NCBI RefSeq assembly: GCF_963677575.1 | Contig: NZ_OY782038.1 | Span: 5,038,501-5,102,500 of the forward strand | Origin: an uncultured Draconibacterium sp. | Lineage (GTDB): Bacteria; Bacteroidota; Bacteroidia; Bacteroidales; Prolixibacteraceae | Reading direction: 5' to 3' | Length of the DNA stretch: 64,000 nucleotides | Shown here: positions 16,746 through 23,347 of the stretch, piece after piece | Layout of the letters: each line of letters starts with the position of its first letter | How positions within the stretch are numbered: position 1 is the first letter of the stretch | Translations under genes and position numbers: made by a program | Notes under the pieces: model-generated | What the model saw: only the letters and a program-made list of their open reading frames with translations | Told to the model about the DNA's origin: nothing | Database searches by the model: none

Positions 16746-18137
16746 ATGAAACAATTCAAACCCCGAAAGAATAAATCTGTCAGCTTATTGCAAAAACTGG
16801 CTTTTAAGCTGTGTCCGCCTGTGTTTTTTGCAGTGTATATGCTACTATTGAGTATTAACGGTATCAATACATTTGGGCAAACCGTTGTAGTTGAAAAAAC
16901 ACAACCTGCATCTTTGGATAATAATGTGATTATTGGAAATTCTCATCCTTGCCAAAATCAATTACCAAATCATTATAGAACAAACGAATTCTCTAACATT
17001 CAGAGAAACCACCAGGCTTTGATGAATGAAGTGGATCAACATCTAAAACAGTTGATGACATCCCGAGATTATTCAAATATAAGTTCCAGGCAAATTAATT
17101 ATGACCTACCTGACTTGAGTCCTATGAAAGGAACAGAATATTTTCATTCTGCATTTAATGAAATACACAAAATGCTCACAGGTGCAACTCCTCCAGATCT
17201 GAAAAAGGCTATTTATACGGTTGAGAATGCCTATTTTGAAGGAAGGCTTAGTCATGATGAGTTTGACAAGAAAATTCAGAATTTAATTGAAACCGCAAAA
17301 TTGAAAGCAACTCAGGACGGCTATGACTGGAATAACCCACAGGTGAGAAATATCATGCTGTTTAGGGTAATAGCCGATACTCTAAAAATAAAATCAAACA
17401 TTGAAGAGAAAGTTATTACCTCTTATCCGATGCAGTACGATTTTGAAGATTATTCAGGCAAAGAGGACTGGTCAAAAATGTTTGTCTCCAAACTGTTGGC
17501 AACGCATTCAGGGCAATGCCACTCGTTGCCTTTATTATACCTGATACTTTGTGAAGAAACAAATACATCTGCTAATCTGGCGCTTTCTCCATCGCACAGC
17601 TACGCGAAATTTAAAGATCAAAATGGAGACTGGCATAATCTTGAATTAACAAACGGGAGAATTGTTTCTGATGCATTTATACTTGGTTCGGGCTACATAA
17701 CCGCAGAAGCATTAAAGAATCATCTTTATATGGAACCACTAACAACGGAACAAACCGTTGCCCAATGCCTTGCTGATTTAGCCAAAAGTTATTCCCGTAA
17801 ATATGGATTCGATGGATTTGTGTCGCAATGTGTCGATACAACCTTAAAATATGCCCCGGAGAATATGTACGCAAGGATGATTAAATCCGATTACCAGACT
17901 ATGCGGTTTGAATATGTCGTTAATCAGGTTGGAAGGCCACGCCCTGATATCTTGAAATCTCGTTATCCAAAAATATATCAACTTTTAGCCGAAAGGGATC
18001 AGACTTACCAGTTTATTGACAGAAGTGGTTATCAGGAAATGCCTGCTGCGGCTTATGAGGCCTGGCTAAATTCAGTGAAAAAGGAAAAAGAGAAGCAGGA
18101 GCAACAGATGTTTCATTTAACACCGACAATTAAGTAA
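16746..18137 (+). CDS. Secreted transglutaminase-like protein with TPR-like C-terminus (paralogue 1)
   Basis: A 463-residue protein with an N-terminal signal or anchor (hydrophobic 22-44, likely cleavage after FGQ). The central domain looks like a transglutaminase/SirB1-like papain-fold module: Cys258 in SGQCHSLPLLYL, His284 in SPSHSYAKF, and an acidic/amide position in HNLELTNG (about 298-300). A TPR-like segment follows (about 345-375). A second copy is encoded immediately downstream, sharing YDFED, EDWSKMFVSKLLAT and GxCHSLP. Its stop overlaps the next start (TAATG). It is the first gene of the operon that ends with an RHS-metzincin protein and immunity-like lipoproteins, so processing, cross-linking or maturation of that protein is a reasonable hypothesis. 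Substrate unknown. Confidence 0.7.
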   Translation: MKQFKPRKNKSVSLLQKLAFKLCPPVFFAVYMLLLSINGINTFGQTVVVEKTQPASLDNNVIIGNSHPCQNQLPNHYRTNEFSNIQRNHQALMNEVDQHLKQLMTSRDYSNISSRQINYDLPDLSPMKGTEYFHSAFNEIHKMLTGATPPDLKKAIYTVENAYFEGRLSHDEFDKKIQNLIETAKLKATQDGYDWNNPQVRNIMLFRVIADTLKIKSNIEEKVITSYPMQYDFEDYSGKEDWSKMFVSKLLATHSGQCHSLPLLYLILCEETNTSANLALSPSHSYAKFKDQNGDWHNLELTNGRIVSDAFILGSGYITAEALKNHLYMEPLTTEQTVAQCLADLAKSYSRKYGFDGFVSQCVDTTLKYAPENMYARMIKSDYQTMRFEYVVNQVGRPRPDILKSRYPKIYQLLAERDQTYQFIDRSGYQEMPAAAYEAWLNSVKKEKEKQEQQMFHLTPTIK

Positions 18138-19216
18138 TGAGGATTTTTGTTTTGATATTATCTATTGTGTTGGTTTCGAATCTTAAAGCCCAGGATTCGA
18201 CATATTTCTATAAGCAAGCTTATGAGGTTATTGATAGTATGGTTACCGGTAATACGCCCCTGGATTTTAAAAAAGCTGTTTTTACGGTTGAAAATGCCTA
18301 CTTTGATAATAACCTTAGTTGCGAAAAATTCAATAACGAAATACAAAGCCTTGTAAAAGTAATTCAAGTTGTAAAAGACTCGAATCCTATAAATTATTCA
18401 GGTACCGATAAAGATTTTGTTGTTACAAATGCTTCTGTCTTTCAGGTAATGACAGATTCAATAGTCATTTTGCTGGATTCTACTAATTGCGTTTTAAGCT
18501 TACCGTTCAGATATGATTTTGAAGATATGTGGGGACAAGAAGACTGGTCCGGTATGTTTGTTTCCAAATTATTGGCAACAAGAAAGGGAAATTGTCATTC
18601 ACTTCCTTATCTCTATAAAATATTGACCCAAGAGTTTAATATAACCTCGTATCTTGCGTTTGCTCCCAACCATATTTATATAAAGCTACACAGCAAAACT
18701 TCCGGTTGGTACAATACCGAATTAACCAGTGGAACCTTTCCTGTTGATGCCTGGATTATGGCATCTGGCTATGTACATTTAGATGCCATCAGAAATGGTC
18801 TCTACATGGATACATTAAGCCTGAAACAATCAGTTGCATATTGTTTCTTAGACCTGGCACATGGCTATCAAAACAGATTTGGCAAATCTGATCCTGATTT
18901 TGTCATTAAATGCTGCAATAAAGTTTTAGAGCATCACCCTGTAAATGTAAATGCAATGCTTACCAGGGCAGAAGCCCAAAAATATTTCATCGATTCGAAA
19001 CTGGAAGAACAAGGATTGAGTAATCCACAAGAATTATTCTCTGATAAATCAATTGAGAATGGCTATGCAGAGATGGAACAGACGTATGTTCGGCTCTATA
19101 AGTTGGGCTACAGAAGAATGCCGGAAGAAATGTATATGGAATGGATGGGGCTGTTAAATTCAGACCCGGAAAAATATATGAACCAAAAAGTAATTAACAA
19201 ATCTAAAATTCAGTAA
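18137..19216 (+). CDS. Secreted transglutaminase-like protein (paralogue 2)
   Basis: A 359-residue paralogue of the upstream gene. The signal peptide covers residues 1-18 (cleavage after LKA). It lacks the upstream protein's N-terminal extension of about 100 residues and starts directly with the shared helical region (VTGNTPLDFKKAVFTVENAY). The putative catalytic set is Cys153 (KGNCHSLPYLY), His179 (APNHIYIK) and a Glu/Asn region in YNTELTSG. A TPR-like region follows at about 230-265 (CCNKVLEHHPVNVNAMLTRA). The ATG overlaps the preceding stop by one base, and the next gene starts two bases after its stop. Both copies keep the Cys and His, so neither looks inactive. Confidence 0.7.
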   Translation: MRIFVLILSIVLVSNLKAQDSTYFYKQAYEVIDSMVTGNTPLDFKKAVFTVENAYFDNNLSCEKFNNEIQSLVKVIQVVKDSNPINYSGTDKDFVVTNASVFQVMTDSIVILLDSTNCVLSLPFRYDFEDMWGQEDWSGMFVSKLLATRKGNCHSLPYLYKILTQEFNITSYLAFAPNHIYIKLHSKTSGWYNTELTSGTFPVDAWIMASGYVHLDAIRNGLYMDTLSLKQSVAYCFLDLAHGYQNRFGKSDPDFVIKCCNKVLEHHPVNVNAMLTRAEAQKYFIDSKLEEQGLSNPQELFSDKSIENGYAEMEQTYVRLYKLGYRRMPEEMYMEWMGLLNSDPEKYMNQKVINKSKIQ

Positions 19217-19218
19217 AT

Positions 19219-20181
19219 ATGACCGTTATGAAAAAACTTGTCTTACTTTTAAGTATTCTTGCCTGTTGTTCTCATTGGGGAATGGCACGAGATATTTTCA
19301 AAGAATGTGGCTTTGATAAAAAGCCATTAACTTTAAGCAATGGCCGCTACAATGAATTTTTTAAGAATGAAGAAGTTGTGCAAATCGGAACTGTTTTATT
19401 AAATACCAAGACAAATAAGGTTGTTGCTTTCGTTGATGAAGAAAATATCAAAAGCCAATACCCTACAGAACATTCGAGCCGTTGGTTGTCAATTGATCCT
19501 TTGGCTGCAAAGTATGCTCAATATTCCCCATATACGTATTGTTTAAATAATCCGATCATTTTTGTTGATCCTGATGGACAAGAAGTTTGGAAATCAACTC
19601 ATGTTCATGCCAATGGCACCAAAACAATTACACTTAATTTTGACATCAGAGTAAAGAACTCAGGAGGATTTTCTTCTGCGAATGTTGCGCGTTGGAGCGG
19701 GAAAATTGCTTCACAAATAGAAACTTCTTTTAATGGAAAAAGTAGCGACGGGAAAACAACCTATGTTGCTAAAGTAAATATGGATCTTAGTGGTAAAGAT
19801 AATGGCAATAATTATACGATGGACTTTGTGTCTGATGTTAAAGATGGCAATGGAAATTTGACGGTAAATTATGGAAGAATGGATGGAGAATATGGAGATA
19901 CAAAAGATAATAATATGCAAATTAAGGCACCAGGAGAAGATAATGGAGCCTTTGAAGAACAGACTGAAGAAGGTGTCGGTCGAACAGGAGCACACGAGGT
20001 TGGTCATACAGGAAACCTACGACACCCATCTTCGGAGGACAATAAACTTGAGGGTACTGATGAATATGGCAATTTAATGCATCAAAGTTGGAATCCTAAA
20101 GCTGGAGATAATCTAAAATCAAATCAATTAGATGAGTTTAATAAACATGTACAGGAAGGCACTCCTGATTATTTAAAGTAG
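19219..20181 (+). CDS. RHS-core protein with C-terminal metzincin-like metalloprotease domain
   Basis: A 320-residue exported protein: signal peptide 1-23 (a second ATG at codon 4 is equally possible), a linker, then an RHS repeat-associated core (residues 87-122, SRWLSIDPLAAKY and NNPIIFVDPDG) and a C-terminal domain. That domain has HEVGHTGNLRH (His259, Glu260, His263, His269), the extended HExxHxx(G/N)xxH zinc site of metzincins, with a candidate Met-turn at Met287 (GNLMHQ). RHS cores normally close a very large RHS/YD-repeat shell; here no shell repeats exist, so the core sits in a small stand-alone secreted protein. The C-terminal domain is in the position of a polymorphic-toxin tip. It is coupled to a lipoprotein gene 6 bp downstream. 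Confidence 0.8.
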   Translation: MTVMKKLVLLLSILACCSHWGMARDIFKECGFDKKPLTLSNGRYNEFFKNEEVVQIGTVLLNTKTNKVVAFVDEENIKSQYPTEHSSRWLSIDPLAAKYAQYSPYTYCLNNPIIFVDPDGQEVWKSTHVHANGTKTITLNFDIRVKNSGGFSSANVARWSGKIASQIETSFNGKSSDGKTTYVAKVNMDLSGKDNGNNYTMDFVSDVKDGNGNLTVNYGRMDGEYGDTKDNNMQIKAPGEDNGAFEEQTEEGVGRTGAHEVGHTGNLRHPSSEDNKLEGTDEYGNLMHQSWNPKAGDNLKSNQLDEFNKHVQEGTPDYLK

Positions 20182-20187
20182 ATTAAG

Positions 20188-20613
20188 ATGAGACAATTAT
20201 TAATTGCAGTTGTTTTGGTTAGTGTTTTATTTTCTTGTGGTACACCAGAAAGGCATACTTATAAGCCAGATTATGGTGTAAAGATTGATTACCTAAACTT
20301 GCCGACATCTGACATGCGTGAGATGGTAAATGATTCTTTAATAATAGTCTTTTATGGCTCTTTTGTAGAAGATACTTTTTCAGTTATGATTAATCAGAAA
20401 CATTTTAAAGATTTAATATTAACAACTGATGAACGAACGGGATGGTCAGGTGATCTTAAAACGATAAAGTATAAAGACGTTGAAAGCATTGGGATACGAA
20501 TAAATAATGGTAATTTAATTTATATTGAGCCACCTAGGAGGCATTATAATATTCAGTTACTATATTTAGATGATGTTGCAACCGTAAGCTTTCATAGGAG
20601 GCTTCCTGTTTAA
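20188..20613 (+). CDS. Immunity-like lipoprotein 1 (partner of the RHS-metzincin protein)
   Basis: A 141-residue lipoprotein (signal MRQLLIAVVLVSVLFSC, Cys17) with a beta-rich mature domain. It is clearly paralogous to the lipoprotein at 20875-21315, sharing KIDYL, LTTDER(T/S)G, GD(L/V)KTI, G(I/F)RIN and YIEP-type blocks. The gene starts six bases after the effector-like gene, the standard arrangement for an immunity protein. A periplasm-facing lipoprotein would suit protection against an exported protease. The inhibitor role is inferred from context and duplication, not from any recognised immunity family. Confidence 0.6.
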   Translation: MRQLLIAVVLVSVLFSCGTPERHTYKPDYGVKIDYLNLPTSDMREMVNDSLIIVFYGSFVEDTFSVMINQKHFKDLILTTDERTGWSGDLKTIKYKDVESIGIRINNGNLIYIEPPRRHYNIQLLYLDDVATVSFHRRLPV

Positions 20614-20690
20614 AAATCATTCCAATGGCTATTCTGTGAAGGTAATTGCTGCTTGCAGCAGGGTAGTTCATAGCCGTAATATCAATTTAA

Positions 20691-20882
20691 TATTTAATAC
20701 CTGAAAGACTATTAGATCGCAATAAACAGTCCGTTTTTAATAGTTTCCTTAATGGAGTTAATAATCCAAATAATTTGATGCATCCGAGTTCGTCTCCTCC
20801 AAATGGACCAGAACTAAAACCAGTGCAATTAGATGAATTTAACAAACATGTTGAAGAAGGTAAACCTGATTATTATGGATAA
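20691..20882 (+). pseudogene. Fossil C-terminal tail of a second metzincin effector
   Basis: The frame is open from 20691 to the TAA at 20880-20882 and has no plausible start. Its last 45 codons match the end of the RHS-metzincin protein: NNLMHPSS against GNLMHQSW (the Met-turn) and QLDEFNKHVEEGKPDYYG against QLDEFNKHVQEGTPDYLK. The zinc-binding segment is missing. The stop overlaps the ATG of the next lipoprotein gene, so an effector tail and its cognate partner were retained together after the rest was lost. Confidence 0.75.
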
Positions 20883-21315
20883 GATTATAAAAGGCGTTAT
20901 ATTATTTTTGTCTGTGGTTCTGTTCAATGCCTGCGGTGGTATTCCTAAAGAAAAAGCCCAACTATCTTATGACATTCAGATTGATTATTTGAGCACTCCA
21001 TTTATGGATAATAGAGGAATGCCTAATGACACCTTAGTTATTCTTTTTGATGGGAATTATAGTGAAGACACTATTGAGATTTCAATTAACAATCGCCATC
21101 ATAAAACAGTCACTCTAACCACAGATGAAAGATCAGGGTTAGCAGGAGATGTAAAAACTATACCTTACAATAAGGTCAACAACATAGGCTTTAGAATTAA
21201 CAAGGGAAAACTCATTTTTATTGAACCGGAGAAAGAGCATTTTAATATTAGATTAACCTATCTGGATCATAAAGCAGTAATAAGATTTTATAAAAGATTT
21301 CCTGGATTTATGTAG
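20875..21315 (+). CDS. Immunity-like lipoprotein 2 (paralogue, partner of the fossil effector tail)
   Basis: I start at the ATG at 20875, which gives a proper lipoprotein signal (MDKIIKGVILFLSVVLFNAC, Cys20); the frame is open 14 codons upstream, but that part is the overlapping fossil. The mature domain parallels lipoprotein 1 (IDYLS, LTTDERSGLAGDVKTI, FRINKGKLIFIEPE) at very roughly 45 percent identity by eye. The start codon overlaps the stop of the effector tail, a coupling typical of toxin/immunity pairs. A long hairpin 20 bp downstream ends the operon. Confidence 0.6.
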   Translation: MDKIIKGVILFLSVVLFNACGGIPKEKAQLSYDIQIDYLSTPFMDNRGMPNDTLVILFDGNYSEDTIEISINNRHHKTVTLTTDERSGLAGDVKTIPYNKVNNIGFRINKGKLIFIEPEKEHFNIRLTYLDHKAVIRFYKRFPGFM

Positions 21316-21335
21316 TAAGTAAGTTTAAGATAAAT

Positions 21336-21376
21336 CAATCTAACAAAGCCTGGCAAGTCTAGGCTTTGTTAGATTG
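21336..21376 (+). terminator. Long perfect hairpin ending the RHS/metzincin operon
   Basis: CAATCTAACAAAGCCT pairs perfectly with AGGCTTTGTTAGATTG across a 9-nt loop, 20 bp after the last lipoprotein gene. The tail (TTGTG) has few T residues, so it may also stabilise the 3' end. Confidence 0.75.
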
Positions 21377-21386
21377 TTGTGATTCC

Positions 21387-21467
21387 GCAATTGAGCGTTG
21401 GAGTGTGATAGCTAACGAGGCAGAGAAGTATTCCTCTACTTCACCTTATATATAGGCGCTTAATAAT
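21387..21467 (+). pseudogene. Degenerate RHS core fragment
   Basis: Translated on the plus strand this reads ERWSVIANEAEKYSSTSPYI, then a TAG, then ALNN. It aligns with the RHS core of the gene at 19219 (SRWLSIDPLAAKYAQYSPYT, YCLNNP) and with the general RW..DPLAEKY..SPY.YALNNP consensus. The TAG replaces the expected Tyr codon. It is a third trace of RHS genes at this locus. Confidence 0.65.
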
Positions 21468-21517
21468 GCAAAAGAGAAAGGATCAAGGAAAAATATAAAT
21501 GGCTTTCTCAAAATAGT

Positions 21518-21546
21518 AGCAACTGGCTTATGGCCGGTTGCTTTTT
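21518..21546 (+). terminator. Hairpin terminator after the RHS fragment
   Basis: AGCAAC-t-GGC / GCC-g-GTTGCT forms a strong stem followed by five T residues (21542-21546), a typical rho-independent terminator pointing right. It has no intact gene immediately upstream, which suits a remnant transcription unit. Confidence 0.65.
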
Positions 21547-21553
21547 ATAAAGA

Positions 21554-21693
21554 TGCCACTGCCTACAGTCGCTTCATTCCGTTCACTCGTTCCTCACTTC
21601 CTACATTCAGCCACTTCAGCATCCTGCGCAAGAGTGGCTCAGGTAATCGCCACACATGCTTTTCCCTTTCCCGCACAAATAATGTTAGTGAGC
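21554..21693. repeat. Dispersed direct repeat, copy 2 (right flank of the RHS module)
   Basis: Same orientation as the copy at 15446-15587, about 80 percent identical overall by eye, with the stretch from GCGCAAGAGTGGCTCAGG through the CACAAATAATGTT end almost unchanged. Differences are spread over both codon-like phases, so it is probably non-coding. Confidence 0.8.
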
Positions 21694-22081
21694 CATGTGT
21701 AATGGCATAATTGAAAAATGGCCCAAAAGATATAATTCTCTGTTTCCAGTTTTTCTCACCTCCCAATTATAAAACCTTACCAGTGGAGCCGTCTATTTGT
21801 TTTGGGCGGCAAAGATAATTCCGTGCCCCGTTGACGAGCAAGTTCAAGCCATCCGGTTTTCAGAAAAATCTCCACACCCTCGTTCCTCGGGGTAGTATTT
21901 TCCTGCAAAAACTGGCACGTCAGGGCACTTCAAAAAAAGGCCACCATAAACAAAACGACCGACCCACACTGAAAGACGATAAAAAAAATGTCGGATGATG
22001 AAAAGCAGGAAAAAGCATAATGAAACAAAACTCCCTCGCCTCCTAAATCCGATAAATCAGTTTTCAGAGTATTCATTTTAA
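21694..22081. other. Intergenic region before the element's terminal genes
   Basis: No coding frame is supported. The sequence changes character near 21,790 (more G/C, with a CCACACCCTCGTTCCTCGGGG segment) and may contain a structured leader for the gene at 22082. No recognised RNA family could be assigned by eye. Confidence 0.35.
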
Positions 22082-22366
22082 ATGATTTTGATTATGAAAC
22101 AGTTTGTGAAAGTAAATGCAGCAGAGTACAGTACCGATTTCGATTTCTTTTTGCGTAACCAGATACTCGTCATTCACCATCAGGATAAAACCACAAGTTT
22201 TTGCAGCCTTATAGAAAAGCGCTGTTTTATACGGGATGAGGTAAACCCTTTGGATGAGGATAGGATTTTCAACGTTATCATGGATATACACCGTGACATC
22301 TTGAGAGCTAAATACGGGGCAGAGCTAGACTTTCAACCTCAAATTACGAGTGATGTTGTTAAATGA
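22082..22366 (+). CDS. Element-encoded hypothetical protein
   Basis: A 94-residue soluble protein of unknown function; ATG at 22082, with a second in-frame ATG at 22094. It is moderately acidic with mixed alpha/beta character and has no signal peptide or recognisable motif. Its 3' end overlaps the next gene by 14 bp, and the run of four small genes (22082-23288) leads to the serine recombinase. Such small genes often accompany recombinases in Bacteroidota elements. I cannot name a function. Confidence 0.6.
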   Translation: MILIMKQFVKVNAAEYSTDFDFFLRNQILVIHHQDKTTSFCSLIEKRCFIRDEVNPLDEDRIFNVIMDIHRDILRAKYGAELDFQPQITSDVVK

Positions 22367-22727
22367 GTTACCTGAAGAATTCAGAGTTGACCAACTCTTT
22401 ATGTTTAAATGTGGCTTTGTAGAATATCAATGCAAAGCCACCTATTTGCCTTTTGCAATCAAAGACAGAGATAAATATGAAGTTCTGGAGCTGGATAAGA
22501 TTTATACGCCGATAATGCATCTGGAATGGAACACCATTAATACAGAAGATTCCATATATCAATCACATTGGATAATGCCATATGATGTGCATTGGTGGTT
22601 TGAAAACAAGAACGAAACAACATGCCGTGAAATGATAGAGTACGCTGCCCTTAATAATGGCTATTTGCAACGGATGAAGGACGAAAGCAGCCGTCTCCAA
22701 AAGGGAGTTCAGATGTCTTTGTTTTGA
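22353..22727 (+). CDS. Element-encoded hypothetical protein
   Basis: A 124-residue protein from ATG 22353 (a GTG one codon upstream is the alternative). It has several aromatic clusters (MPYDVHWWFE, LEWN) and no signal peptide. It ends in a basic helix followed by GVQMSLF; a terminal (S/T)LF-like motif can be a beta-clamp-binding peptide in other proteins, but that is only a hint. It overlaps the upstream gene by 14 bp. Function unknown. Confidence 0.6.
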   Translation: MLLNELPEEFRVDQLFMFKCGFVEYQCKATYLPFAIKDRDKYEVLELDKIYTPIMHLEWNTINTEDSIYQSHWIMPYDVHWWFENKNETTCREMIEYAALNNGYLQRMKDESSRLQKGVQMSLF

Positions 22728-22747
22728 ACAGTATAAAAACAAAAATC

Positions 22748-22978
22748 ATGAAAAGAATACTTGGTAACAGAATTATAAGAATATGGATTGTGAGGGTCGC
22801 AATAGCTTTTATCGCTTCACAATTAACAGGGATGGGGTTTACTTATTGCCTTGTGGGGTACTTTGTTGTTCTATTCCTGTTTGATATTGCATCAAGGTTG
22901 TTATTGTCTCTGATCGGCATTGTTGTCATGATAGTTTTGGCTCTTTCATTATTCCTTGGTTTGCTAATAATTGTATAG
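22748..22978 (+). CDS. Small membrane protein
   Basis: A 76-residue protein starting at ATG 22748; the frame is open to 22724, but a start there would need TTG. A basic N-terminus (MKRILGNRIIR) is followed by two or three hydrophobic segments (about 17-50 and 52-76) and almost no soluble part. It is located 20 bp after the preceding gene. Function unknown; it may simply be a short-lived element-encoded membrane peptide. Confidence 0.5.
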   Translation: MKRILGNRIIRIWIVRVAIAFIASQLTGMGFTYCLVGYFVVLFLFDIASRLLLSLIGIVVMIVLALSLFLGLLIIV

Positions 22979-23099
22979 AAATATACCTCTAAACCAGACA
23001 AATAATGATAATTGTAGACATGGTGACAGATAATTTCCAGCGTATCAGTGAAATAAATAGGTTTGTAAGAACACAGCTAAAAACTGAGTTTTCAAGCCT

Positions 23100-23288
23100 A
23101 TGCAAAAGCCCGGTAATGAAAATATTCAACAAGCTACGGAGAGGGTTAAAGAACGTCTCCCTTTGGAAAAAATTCGCAGTATGCCAAAATATAAGGATTT
23201 ATCAGCCGAAGAGTATGAGAAGCTTATAAAGGATGCTGAAACCTTCGCACTTTTAATTCTGAAAACCTTCTTTTCTAATAATAAATAG
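23100..23288 (+). CDS. Small helical element protein upstream of the recombinase
   Basis: A 62-residue, highly charged helical protein (ERVKERLPLEKIRSMPKY, LSAEEYEKLIKDAETFALLI). The helix-loop-helix with SAEEYE and the position just before a large serine recombinase suggest a small accessory or regulatory factor. An overlapping frame from 23005 exists but has poorer codon content and no homology-like pattern, so this one is preferred. No database family is claimed. Confidence 0.5.
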   Translation: MQKPGNENIQQATERVKERLPLEKIRSMPKYKDLSAEEYEKLIKDAETFALLILKTFFSNNK

Positions 23289-23347
23289 TTTTAGATAGGC
23301 TGATTATTGCCCCATTTCATTTTTTAATATTCGACACCTTTTAAGCC

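Noticed and set aside
23005..23229. Alternative 74-codon frame upstream of the recombinase
   Set aside because: It overlaps the better-looking 23100-23288 frame, whose charged helical sequence looks like real protein; no independent support.
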